Shown: piece after piece, positions 11,440-22,776 of the stretch
How positions within the stretch are numbered: position 1 is the first letter of the stretch
How the letters are laid out: each line of letters opens with the position of its first letter
From: Chrysoporthe austroafricana
Taxonomy: Eukaryota > Ascomycota > Sordariomycetes > Diaporthales > Cryphonectriaceae
NCBI GenBank assembly: GCA_001051155.2
Contig: JYIP02000009.1
Coordinates: 682,001-746,000, forward strand
Direction: 5' to 3'
Length of the DNA: 64,000 nucleotides
Notes under the pieces: model-generated
What the model was told of the DNA's origin: nothing
Seen by the model: the letters and a program-made list of their open reading frames with translations, nothing else
Database searches by the model: none
Made by a program: the position numbers and the translations under genes

Positions 11440-13122
11440 TCAAATCTTCAACCTAACCTGCGCCAGCACGGGCTTTGCGCGCACCAACAACGGGCCCTTG
11501 ATCCACAGGGCGTAGGTCTTCTGTTTCGCCCAGTCCTTACTCTCCTCACAGAGCTCGAGGTCGTACTTGAAGAGCATCGTGGCAAGGATAAGTCGCATCT
11601 CACACTTTGCCATATTCTGCCCCAAGCAATTCCGAGGACCGAACCCGAACGGCTGGTGCGCGGTGACGGCGTCATCAGCGTATCTTGGATCTGTCCCCAG
11701 CCAACGCTCGGGAGCATAGCTTTCCGCATCCTTGAAGTTGGCCTCGGAGTGGTATGTCGACCAGTGGTGGACCGAGACTCGTGTGTCCGCCGGGATCCAA
11801 TTGCCACAGATCATCGCTCCTCCTGGTTGGACCAGCCGGGGGCTCCCAATCGGCACTGGTGGATAGATTCGGAGTGCTTCTTTGAGACCTATTATCGAAG
11901 CACAATCAGCAGCCTGATCTTGAAGATTGCTGGACTCGCATGGTTGCCCGACTCACATGCGTTTAGATATTTCAAGTTGGCGAGGTTGTCGAAGTTGATC
12001 TCCTCCAGGCTGCGGAAGCTGCTCCGGACTTCTTCGACCAGCATCTTGAATCGTACCTGGTCGCGCAGCAAGTAGTATATAGCGCCGCTCAGGAGAGTAG
12101 CTGCGATAGTCCTCCCGGTCAGCACATTTGGATAGAAGCGGTGCTTGAGATCCAGCAGTCTCCTCGGTGCTCTTACCAGTCGTTTCCGATCCAGCTAGCA
12201 TGAAAATCTCGGAGTTCGAGTGCATCTCGTCAAGCGTGAGGCCCTTGCCCTGTTCGACAGCCTCCATAACCAGATTCCACACATCAGGCTGGTCTGAGCC
12301 CAGCTCCAGGCGCTTGTCGACGCGTTCCGCTGAATGCCTGCAGTGAGCCACTCTTTGTTTGGTGACCCATTTCGGCTCGAACCGGGTGCAGATAGCATGC
12401 AGAATCGGATAATAACAGATGACCGACACGAAGGGCAACATGTGCAAACTGTCAAAGATCGCTCGAACCCAAGGGCTGTACTCGTTCTTTGCAAGAAGGT
12501 CGAGGTTCTGGCCGAAACAGAGCTCGGCCATCACATCGAATGTGGTGAAGTTGAGCAGTTGGGTCATCTCCACAGGCTTCTTGCCGTCATTGCCCACCTC
12601 CGCTATCTTGTACATCAGGAGATCGACATACTTCTTGAACAGGTGCTGCTGTTGCTTCAGCGCGCGCTCCGAGAATGCGGGTGCGAAAAGACGCCGATAA
12701 CGTGAGTGGGACTCTTGATCGGTCGTGAGTATGCTCTGGGTATCTTGGATCGATCAGCCAGGCCGCATCTTCGAGCCTCGCAGCGGATCAACAAGCAGGT
12801 TCTTACTATTCACAGGCTGGGGAAAGAACTCCTGTGCCTTCTCAGTAACCTTGGGGCCATGAACATCTTGCCATGCTTGTGCGGAGGCGTAGCTCAGGTC
12901 GGTTGGGCCGAATCTGACCACTGGTCCGTACTTGTCATGGAGGTCTTTCATCCACGGGACGTCATGGCCGCGGAAATATTCTGACCAATATGGAAGGCGA
13001 CTGAAAGCACACACCCTTGGCCCAGGAAAACCGGCGAGAGGGTGAAATGTCAGACAGTAAATCGCAGTAGCGATGTAATATACTGCTAACGCGGTGACAA
13101 ACAGGAGGATTGAGTCCAGCAT
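11440..13122 (-). CDS. Cytochrome P450 monooxygenase (CYP65-like)
   Basis: Four exons (13122-12807, 12743-12177, 12100-11957, 11888-11440) give 491 aa, a normal P450 length; introns of 63, 76 and 68 nt are GT-AG. Seen in order: an N-terminal membrane anchor (SILLFVTALAVYYIATAIY), the HPLAGFPGPR hinge, I-helix AGSETT, K-helix EALR (ExxR), YAPERW, and the haem loop FGFGPRNCLGQ with the axial Cys. All key residues are present. The look is that of the CYP65 family, which includes isotrichodermin C-15 hydroxylase and other secondary-metabolite hydroxylases. Role: ER-bound, NADPH-P450-reductase-dependent oxidation of an unknown substrate. The gene lies between the LamA- and LamB-like genes on the same strand, so it may act on the same compound. 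For the first intron the donor GTAAGA with the acceptor CCAAG restores both frame and the SILTTDQESHSRYRR motif. Confidence 0.88.
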
Positions 13123-16100
13123 GGCTCCGGGGCGACGAGGTGCTCTTCAAGGGCTTCCTTGGGGTGCCGAGAGATTCGAGGGCTTCCTGGGAGTAAGAAC
13201 TCGCAACGGTTGCATTTTGGGATAACCAAGAATCCGAATTAATGCTGTCACATCATAGAAAGCAGACGCAGTGATACTAATACTGCAATACCACCCAAAC
13301 TGTATGGTCTAAGCAGCTAGCCGAATGTGGGCATACTTCCTCGGGAATTGCTTGAAATTCTTACATCCCCTTGTTGCTTCATGCCGCCCCCACAGGATGC
13401 TCACCTCGGCGGTGGCGCCTAGCTGCACCATGTTTTACTAGCAGTACGACGTCGCAAGTCTACAGGGTCGGTGTGCTGTCGTATGGTATTGCGATTCTTC
13501 CCCACGAACTCCACTTGACCGTGGAATTGTGAGGATGATTCCTCGTATGAGAGCTTTTCTCGCGTGATAGTGGGTAAGCAGGAGCAGGCCATCGAAGGAG
13601 ATCTTCATCAATCTACTCTGAAATCTTATCCAGAGGCCACTCCACTTTCATGCATGCGTCCAGATGCGTAATATAGATGCTTGGGAGCTTGTATTACCTA
13701 ACGGAATGGCGAGCAGAGCTGGGCGATATAAACAAGTCGCATCAAGCGCTTACTGTTCAATCATCGACGAGTATTCCTTAGCAGTGTCTTACAAGTTTGA
13801 AATAAAATGCATTGCGTGGCTCACTCTACGGCTATCGCAGGTGGCTTGGGCCATTCGGCTCACTACTGTGGTAGTGGATTACATGGTATCATCGCCAGGC
13901 CACTCCAGATCCTTGGCTCGAAACTCTCACAGATATATGTACCACTCAAGCTCATGGAGAGTGTCCGGGTACCCCTGAGCTCTCGCATCGCTGTCCCCGG
14001 GACATTCGACTTATCAGCACATTCCAGCTCTTGCTACGGTAGCATTGTATGGGTGAGTTCGGACCAGCGTGCATGTCCCAAGATGCAAGGACGGTGGAGC
14101 TGTTACTCGTGCTCTGCTTACCTGGCGCCTGATCTTGCCGTTTCGAGCACTATGAGCAACCAACGGTAGCGTGCTTGCCTCGTGGACGGTCCCGGATTTA
14201 GAGTACCCTGGAATCCCAAGCACAACGTGGCATTTCCGAAGGTACGGTGTGCTGGGTACTGCGCGTTGGGACAGCGTATTGGAACTCTGCTAGGGTCTCC
14301 GCAATCCTGCGAGTCGACAAGAGGCCGAGTTGCCGAGGGGGGATTTTTCGTCCCGCGTTCTCAGACAGTTGTCTACGTCGGCACAGTCTGTGTAGGAACG
14401 GGAAAGTCGTTTTCTCCCCTCTCTGGGTAGGCTGCGTGGCGATTACTCAACTACAAATAATCCGTAATATCGCTGGTAATCAGGCAGAAATCAATCTGCT
14501 ATCGTTCCTGTAAACATGGGTATACCGACTATCAGAGTAGATCCTGCGATATGACACACTTACCCTTGGATCAACCAGCTAGAAGTGCTACCTTAACCTG
14601 TCCCGTCTGACAAAACTTGAGGATTCTCCCTGCGATGTCAGCTGCCTTCCTGTTCAAGGAATATGTGGGGCTGAAGACAGCATTGCCAATGAGCTGCAAC
14701 TACTTACTACCGTAGGAGCGGCGTAGTCTGGACCTTGCCACAGGTCTCGGACTTCGTCAGCCCAGACGGACTGGCCCAGGGGTGTGACGGTGTTTTGCGT
14801 TGCCCGCTTTCCCGGCACCCAATTTTTGTGTTTTCGGAGCTGAGCCTCGTCATGTTGCAAATAGTCCTGGACGCTTGAGGCTTGGACCAGCAAGAATCTA
14901 GTGATTCACAGAGGGTGAAATAGCGCCTTTTCAACCTCACCAGAACGCTGGTGCCCTTAGTTACTCTTCTTGCCTCTTCTCTAAGTTAGGTGGAGTAGAT
15001 CACTAAGCCAAACCATCCTCTTCTACCTCGTCTGAGTTAATTAATTAAGTGGAGCAGATCTCTATGCGGGGCTCTTGATTTCCAGTGGAGCCGCGCTCCG
15101 TTATGGTGTCGCCTATCAGTGTTGTCCCATTGCGGTATGATCCCAGAGAACTTGGATGCAGAAGACATTGCACGATCCCCGGAAGCTCTTAAAGGGAAAG
15201 TGATCCGTGTATAGGTATTGTGCGACTGTCAGGGCCGGCTGCGGCTTTCATTGAGCTGCTACCGTTATGCGGACGGGTAATTTGTAGCCGCAAGATCACA
15301 ATACTTCAGTGAAAGTCATGTAATTCGGTGCTTGGATCCGTTCTGGCTACTGAAGATCCTCAATCCGTCTGTACTGAGTTGGAGGGCACTTTCCCATGAC
15401 ACCCAAAATCGGTCTCGGGTTAGAATCGACGCAATGGTCAAGAACCAGCACACCTAACCAGTAAGTAGCGAACAAGCCACACGCGGTTCTATTGCACGCC
15501 ATGTGATTGGCCACGAACACAACCCACTGCATCTTTCTCCTGGCGCCCTCCACAGCATCAACCACCTCGAATCCCCAGTACATTAACAGTCGGGACTGAT
15601 TAGGACAAGGCCTAACTAGGTTACCTGGAGGAATGAGGGAAAGAGTCGTAACACGCGCAAGGACCATATATATTGGACAATGGCTGCTCATGCCCACTGC
15701 GCGTTGCCGGCGTGGACCACTCCATACAAGATCGTGTTGCATTTTACTGTACTTACTGTCCCCTCGCTGCGCTAGTCAGACTGTTGCAGAAGAGTTCTGA
15801 TGAAGCCTTTGCTATTCCGAATTATTAACAATCATCGCAATTCGATAGCATCAATTTTGGCGTGTACGGATAAGATTCCCCTTTTATGTTGTGAGATTGA
15901 TCTTTGCTACATTGCCCTAGTCTTCGCTTACACGTACTGTATATTGATATATGCTATATCCACCCCTTGGGGGTCCCTAACAAGAGAGTAATGCCGAATA
16001 TCCATCACCACCATTCAGATACAAGCTGTTTAATCCACAAGCAAGTCGACGGGGCGTCTCATCCACCACCGTTCCGATCTAGAACGAATTACAAGTACTG

Positions 16101-16149
16101 GTACCTATATTCGACTGGCTAAGTGCTAACTATCAGACAAGCCGAAATC
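13123..16149. other. 3-kb gene-free spacer
   Basis: Only short frames without family motifs occur. A TATAAA near 13727 has no gene after it. The hexamer-rich stretch 14990-15070 holds two imperfect copies of GTGGAG(T/C)AGATC. The longest ATG frame (15347-15742, minus strand, 131 codons) shows no recognisable domain. The spacer separates the LamB-like gene from the P450 within the cluster. Confidence 0.5.
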
Positions 16150-16994
16150 TCACGGCAGGCCATTCGCACGGTTATACTCATCCACAACCTCCCTCGTGGC
16201 CTTCACAATCTCTAGACAACCGGGTGAGTCAGAGTGGCAGCACACCGAGACTTGGTACTCTTGCGTGGGCAGCGTGACTCTCTCACCCGTGACCGCGGTG
16301 ACTGTCGACGTCTCGATCTGCTGGCGAACGTGCCTCCGCACCTCCTCGAGGTCCCACGGCTTCTTCTTGCGATCGATGACCAGCGTCCCGTCCGCGCGGT
16401 ACCTGACGTCCCCGTAGAACTCGGCGACGAAGTCCAGCCCCAGCTCCTTGGCGACCTGCTCCTGGAACGTGCCCGCCAGCCCGAAGACCTTCATCGGCCG
16501 CCCGCCGGCGCCCCTGAACCTGGCAATGCCGACCATGACGGCCCGGCACACCTCGACGTCCCGGCACATCATCCCGTAGAGGATCCCGTGCGGCTTCACG
16601 TGGTGCAGCTCGAGGCCCTCGGCGTCGAGGAAGCCCTTCAGCGCACCCACCTGGTAGATCACGTTGGCGGTGTGCTCCTCCGGGTCGAGCTTCATCTCGC
16701 GCCTGCCGAAGCCGAGGATGTCCGGGAGGCCGGGGTGCGCACCGATCTTGACGCCGTGCTGTTTGCAGAGCAGGATAGACTCGTGCATCTTCAGTGGGTC
16801 ACTGCGGTCCACGAGTCAGTGTCCGAGAGGCGAGTTCCGTGGATTCAGGGAGGAATTGCTCACCCGGCATGAAATCCACAGGCAATATTAGCATGGTCGA
16901 TGAGGGGGATAAGTTCCTCGTCGGGACCGCACTTGAAGTTACCATAGCCCTCGCCTAGGTCGACGTTAATGAAGGCTGCACGCTTGGGGGCCAT
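16150..16994 (-). CDS. lamB: LamB/YcsF family protein (PxpA-like)
   Basis: Two exons (16994-16864 and 16801-16150) joined across a 62-nt GT-AG intron give 260 aa, the usual family length. Landmarks: [12 protein letters not shown] at the first strand, [13 protein letters not shown] spanning the splice junction, [22 protein letters not shown] and a terminal [10 protein letters not shown]. These include the His and Asp residues that make up the predicted metal/active site. The family is named after A. nidulans LamB (lactam utilisation). In bacteria the homologue PxpA is a subunit of the ATP-dependent 5-oxoprolinase PxpABC, whose PxpB/PxpC parts match the KipI/KipA domains of the LamA-like protein in this window. 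Inferred role: cytosolic partner of that carboxylase in lactam ring opening. Start chosen at MAPKRAAF, close before the conserved strand. Confidence 0.88.
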
Positions 16995-18284
16995 TGCATC
17001 TGCGGCGCTGTTCGGTTGCTGCTGTGGATGGTCAAGTCACTCAAATCAAGTGTGCGTAGCCCTGGTAATGCTCCTGTTCTTCGTCAGTCATCAGGACCCA
17101 GATTATACACCACGAATTGCTGTTTCACCCGCTCACGGCCACTTGCACATACCTCGATCGTAATATAACACCGCTGTTGGATGATTTTGCAGGGATACCG
17201 CCTGATGGAGGATACTTGCGGTGAACCTCTTCTTTAGTTAGGTACTGTGGAACGGTGCACATTGATGTCATGATAAGGTTGACCCCGCCTCGTGTTAGTA
17301 TACCAATTATTTGGATCTCGACGTACGCCGGCAAATAGCTTATCTCATCGGGAAAAAATGAATACGGACGCTCCATCTAATAGAGAGGTTCACGAGATTG
17401 TCTCATCAGCCCGTTTCCTGGGCATTATATCGCACAGGTTTGTCGGATAATTACTAGGCGGAGGTTCCAGGCTTTCGGAATGAAATTGGGTGTAATTAAT
17501 ATATAGCATACGCCTTGCGAGGCAATGCCAGCTCCAAATAGCTATGCAAAGCATTTTTCAAGGTCCATCCGTATCAGATGCATTCCCACCCGTGCTCGAA
17601 GTTAGTAGATAATTAAGTATGGCTGTCGTGCTACCGCATACATTATTTGGGGAGCCCCCACCAATAGCCACGTTAAAGATTTTTTGATTTTTTTTTTTTA
17701 AAAAAAAAGAAAGACTTTTAAATCGCCTCGTCACGCTTAGCCGTAGCGACGCTAGTCGATAAAACCTACCAGTACGGGATGCTGCCGAGGCACTACCTCA
17801 ACGGCCTCGAGGTACATACCTATGCGGTCGATCTCGATGGCGTCCACGAGACCGAGCTGCCCTTGCAAGCTGTGGTACCCAATATGCCGCCGTCCATAAG
17901 CGCTAGGGTGGCGATGCAGAAAGATTGTGGCGCATGACTTCTCTCAAGAGATGTCAGAAAGCCGAATTGGTTCATCAACAGGCCAGGAAACTCCGTCCCT
18001 CCGAAGAAGACCAGGATTGCAAATTCCACCAGCCAACCAAATACCCTTCGCAATGTGTCATATAGTCATAAATGCCTTCCCTTCCACGAGATCCGATATT
18101 GTCACCCTATAGTGCCCCGTACATCACCTGTCGTTGAAGACTTTTCGTGGCACGCCCGTGGATGATCGAAAGCTTGCTCGTTCCAGAACACCAACGCTTT
18201 CCCGTGTTTGTAGCCAGCCCGTCATAGATTTGTGGTCAAGTATAGAAAGTTGGTTCTTTAATCGCTCTTTTGCTTCAGCAGCGA
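16995..18284. other. Intergenic: lamB promoter side and regulator 3' flank
   Basis: No gene is seen. A T-run followed directly by an A-run lies at 17688-17708. Short frames on both strands lack motifs. Confidence 0.55.
17688..17708. repeat. T12/A9 homopolymer junction
   Basis: A run of T is followed immediately by a run of A, forming a self-complementary AT tract. Probably low-complexity spacer, possibly nucleosome-excluding. Confidence 0.5.
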
Positions 18285-20163
18285 CTAGATGAACCAGGGC
18301 GCGGCGGTATCGAAGTTCATCAACTCCCACCACCTGAGCGGCTTGACCCTGTCCACATCCGCATGAAGGTCCTGCTGCTTCCAATAGTTCTCGATCAGAG
18401 CCCTCAGCACGAACACATTTCCGATCTTCCGGTCCTCATCCATCCGGTCCAGAGCCCGCATGATCTTGATCCTCTGCTGGTCCGTCTGCGACTCGCACGC
18501 CACCACGAACAGCGGCCAGGGACTCGTGCAGATCTCCAGGCCGGCAAGCACATCGAACGCTAGATCTAGCCAGGTGGCCTGCCTGGCGGCGTCGGTGCTA
18601 GGGCAGATGACTCGCAAGTACAGGATGGCGGCGATGCGATACAGTTCGGCAGTGAGCCGGATCTTGGTCTGCTCCTTGACTGACTGCTGCGCGTGGTCCG
18701 GAGGGAGTGACTGCTTGAGCCGGACGAGGCGGTCCTGTAGGCCCTGGCATGTCCACATCACAGAGGGAAATTCGGGCCGCAGGTATTCCTCGGAGGATTT
18801 GCGAGCCGCGATGGAACGCAGCTGGTTGATGTGATGGACAATCTCCATGATCTCGATGGAGCAGCCGAGTGAGCCGATTATCTAGGTGATGTGATGAGCA
18901 GGTGAAAATGAGAGGGGATCAGGAAGACTTACGACGCTCTTGTCGAGCTCACTGCCTCTGATCAGCTCAAGTGACGCAGTGCCCTCGTATTGATGCTTGT
19001 GTGGCTGGCTGAAGGCACCGAGGATTTCCTACTGCGTGTTAAAAGCTTATTGCGGAGCCCAAGCGCTTTATCCTAATCTTCTTGAGGCGCCAAGACGGAC
19101 CGTCAAAGTGGATGAAAGGGCTACTTGCGTGATATAAAAACCAGGTGTTCAGGAAGTTATAGTCCAGGGGCCCCCCTTTCTTGTCGGCGTACCGGTGCAG
19201 CAGACTCCTGGAACCGTTCAGATGTAGATGCCAGTTGCCTTCGGCCTCATCGAAGACCTTTTCACTATCAGTCTTACAGATGCAAAAGCATATCTGGGGC
19301 AAAACGGCTTACATTGTACACGCACAACATCATGGACGCAGCGATCTGAGGCTCAATCTGTCCGTCGAGGATGGATTCGCTCTCTAGTGAGTGGGATAGC
19401 AGTTTGAGCGCGTTTGTCTTGTAAGGCAGAGCAGCGCCAGAGCCGTATCGGTGAAAGGCAGAAAGAGCGAGGATAGCATTCAGAAGACCTTTCGTGGCGT
19501 GGCTATTGCCGGCCATTGCCATGGGGAGTATTTCTTGCCGAAACCCATTGTTGGCATCGATGGTAGAGATCATGCCGGCAATTCTCTCTGTGTCTCCAGG
19601 GAGGTCAGACTCTGTCACGGGCAGAGGAACGACGCAGCTCACAATATAGGAGCAGGCCCGGCTCCTGTCCCTGAAGCTCGGGGACAAGGGCGAGACTCTG
19701 CTGCGGCCGGGTGTTGGGGTTGCGGTAGAGAGACAGGGACGCGAGGTCCCCGCGGTTCTGCTCGATATCATCGAATGAGATGTTGAGGAACTGTTGGCCA
19801 TAGTGAAAGCCCAATGAGTGGTCATGTTCCGGGTCGATGTGGGCCGGCAGTCTGGATATTCTCCTACGCCCATCTGGTATATCAGGCCATGCAAGCCTTA
19901 TCCCATACCCAAGGCATTCTCGACCTGTTCGTGTACAGTTGTTGCAAACAGGAAGACCCTTATCACAACCAATTTTCCGTCCTGTATGCGGGCGACCGAG
20001 GGCGTTAGTAAGAACCCATGCGGGAAGCAGGTGAGACGGGCCAGCAATCTTTGGAGGCCCATCGTAGCCAGGGGCGTGGGGACGGGAGCGTAATATGATG
20101 AGATGCATATAGTTACTTACCCTTGCATGTCCAGCAGCCTTGGGCGGCCTGGCTGGCCGTCAT
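18285..20163 (-). CDS. Zn(II)2Cys6 transcription factor (Fungal_trans_2 type)
   Basis: Six exons (20163-20121, 19981-19643, 19593-19313, 19257-19129, 19028-18933, 18881-18285) give 494 aa. The N-terminal cluster is complete once the 139-nt first intron is removed: GCWTCKGRKIGCDKG then CNNCTRTGREC, i.e. C-x2-C-x6-C-x6-C-x2-C-x6-C at residues ~10-37. The regulatory domain follows: STIDANNGFRQEILPMAM, LNAILALSAFHRYG, AASMMLCVYN, WFLYHEILGAF. The second intron is only 49 nt, with a CTGAC branch site. The fourth intron fits only as GC-AG (CAC/GCAAGT...TAG), which rebuilds the conserved WFLYHEILGAF. All exon phases agree. It is the last gene of the LamA/P450/LamB block on the same strand and a good candidate for its local regulator. 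Introns were placed by eye; exons 3-5 carry most uncertainty. Confidence 0.82.
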
Positions 20164-22776
20164 CCTCCAATATGTCTGTCCAGAACTCCGAAGCCAGGTG
20201 AGAAGCGCCGTACATAAACTTAGGTAGAGCGAAGCGGGGAGCCACGTCGATGTATGTATCTGCCCGGCGACGGTTCGTAGGGGCCCGGAGTTTGGTCCAG
20301 ATTAGGGGCGCGGCGCACTGGGTGTGATTCCGAGGTGCTGGGGGGCCGCATTTCCCACGAGACCGAGCGGTCCGTCCTCCAAGAGGGCTTCACTTTGTCG
20401 CCTGTCGGTTTGGTGCTTGAAGTCCAAGGCCGGCGAGATCCTTCTAGACTCGCGATATTGAGATATTATGTTAGCTTCCGTCGAGGGCTGTGTCATCTAC
20501 GGGGTAGTCGTCGAGGTTGGGTCGGAAGTAATTCCTAGCCTCGATCTCGCCCGCTGCCGCTAGGTAGGCATGCGCAGGTGGGCGGAAAGAAACTTCCACG
20601 GGCCTAGGCTGCGACCTTGTACTCATGCCATAGTTCTGCAGTTTGTATGTACGTAGCTGGCCAGACTTCGGAATCAGGTCCGCCCTGAACAGACGCATGA
20701 GCAGCTGGCAAAAGCGGGGGTGGCAGCACCTCAGCTCCGGGAGTGGCTGCACTGTACGTCCTGCTGCACGACGTACAGCAGGACGTGGGATGCAGAAGTA
20801 CTCCCTGTTAATCAACGTGCTGGTCTCGCTGTCGGCCTACCTAGGTCTTCGGTAGCGGAACTACCACCGTCAACCTTGCCAGATACTATCTGCTAATGTA
20901 TACTGGCACGCTGGTAATCAGCCGTGCCGCACCACACATACCGGTCAATCTCCCCTGCAGTAATTATACCGAAATAGTCAAGCACCTCGCCCGAAGCCGG
21001 CGGAATTGGGCGTCTTTCAAAATACGTCCGTACGTACGCATCACAGACCTGCGCATTTCTCACTCCATAGGCATCATGAGACGGAGTCCTGCTGAAGACA
21101 CGAAGCCCAAATACATACAGAGAGGAGGCTTTCGGATCTTCAGCGACAGACTCGCAGCAATTTCGTTCTCTTGGTGGGCTCCAACTACGAGATACCGCAG
21201 CTGCAATTCAGGTACCTATTTAATTAAATACAGTTGCTCAGCCGCCAACAGCCGGGCTGGGATCAGTGCTGACCAACATATCTAGATATGACCACACATC
21301 GTCGTCGACGATCGATACACCTTTGCGACCGCGTGCCACGATCCCTGCTCCTCGAGCGCCGTACGGCGCGGCGCCTCCGCGACTGGTGGGCAATAATATA
21401 GACAGGGATACAAAGGTGGCATCCTATACCTCCTGCTGGGAGTTGTCCACAGGACGTGCCCTACTAGACTGCGTCCTAGTTCAAACTGCACTGCTTTTTG
21501 GTCAGGACGGCGGGGGCTTCCAGGCCGTCTGCTTGCGATGGGGCTGGGTTACGGCCTCCAGGATGAAGCGCCGATGGCTCCAGCAGCCCTAGCCCGTTGT
21601 ATAGTTGCTCTGTGATGAGAATGAGCAATCAGTCGGGGATCTGAGCGCCGTGGGTGTCAGTTCTGACCAAGGCAGTGCGAGAGGCGGCGCGGCAAGCAGC
21701 GAACACCTGATTGCGACGACACTGAGTGCCTCTTCGGCTGTGGGGATGGGGACAATACCACTCAGCTGCGGACAAGAAGCCCAGCTACATCCGCGGCCGG
21801 TGTGGGCGCCGGCCGCAGCAGAGCTCATCCGTCTTTCTACACCAGCATCGGCCCAAGCAGACTACAACTGTCTTCCTGTCCATCCCAAATCATCCCTCTC
21901 GTCACCGCCGCCACGGGAGAAGAGCCCAGACTACACGACCGACCCTCTACCACACCGTCACACTTACGTCCGGCGCTGCGATGGGTGCGAGCCAGAGACC
22001 GCCATCCTCAGCTCGCCGGCGCAGGCGATCTTCGAGTCCACGCAGACTGCCTCCATCGCCCGTCAACCCGCGAGTACAAGTATGTGCGGTGGAGACGGCA
22101 GCGTGACGACGCGGATTGTCGCAATGGCCTTTGAGGCAGTCATGATCCGCTCGAGAGTGGCGTGACTGAAATCGTGGAGGACAGGATCGTGAGGACAGTG
22201 CTGCGCAGGCAGGCGCCGAGACACCGGTGGACATGCGTGCGGTCGATGTGCAGGAATTCTGGCCACGACAGGGCTGGTAATTAGCAAGAGGCCGGGAACG
22301 GAACTGAGGTGAAGACGGTAAGAGATCTGGGTGTGCTTGTCTTAATGCCCCCCTCACTGTAGCTGTCTGGGAGAGAGAAGCTTGTGGTGCGCTCCTTATG
22401 CCGTGATTGGAGGCTTGGCGCATGGCGATGGGTTTCTGCAGCATGCGGTGGCGGGTCCTTGCTAGCAAAGAGCAGTCTTCAGCATAGCCCAGCAAGATGT
22501 TCCCAAACTGCAGTTCGAAACCTCACCTTTATATTTCAAGACTAGAAATCATGAGGTCACGGTTAGGGATCCACGTGATCCTGGACCGAGGCATCGAACC
22601 CGCCGGCTTCCTCGCCGATATGCCCTTGGCGTCATGCCCCGAGACCGGCATGCGGATACCCTCGGGTGTGGAAAGAGGAGTCGCTCTCCTCTGCTGCTGG
22701 AGAACATGGCAGCCGTCTTTTTGCCCTTCTACATGCTGCATTGGCTCTCGTCGGGACCAATTGACCACTCGCCAAC
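20164..22776. other. Gene-free stretch with a perfect hairpin
   Basis: No recognisable gene. Overlapping frames of 182-186 codons on both strands at 21605-22495 lack motifs and look like chance ORFs in GC-rich sequence. An 11-bp perfect inverted repeat lies at 20756-20786. Confidence 0.5.
20756..20786. repeat. 11-bp perfect inverted repeat
   Basis: ACGTCCTGCTG at 20756-20766 is repeated in reverse complement at 20776-20786 with a 9-nt loop. It lies about 590 nt upstream of the start codon of the second Zn2Cys6 regulator, so it could be a dimeric-factor site or a hairpin; function unknown. Confidence 0.8.

Noticed and set aside
12736..12760. An apparent premature stop/frameshift making the P450 a pseudogene
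   Set aside because: A 63-nt GT-AG intron (12744-12806) removes it and restores the conserved segment in frame.
15347..15742. 131-codon ATG frame on the minus strand
   Set aside because: No motif, unremarkable composition and in a region full of similar chance frames.
19594..19660. A frameshift in the second Zn2Cys6 regulator
   Set aside because: A 49-nt GTGAGC...GGAG intron with a CTGAC branch joins the two frames exactly.
21605..22495. Overlapping frames of 182-186 codons on both strands
   Set aside because: GC-rich sequence open in several frames at once; no domain, no convincing start context.
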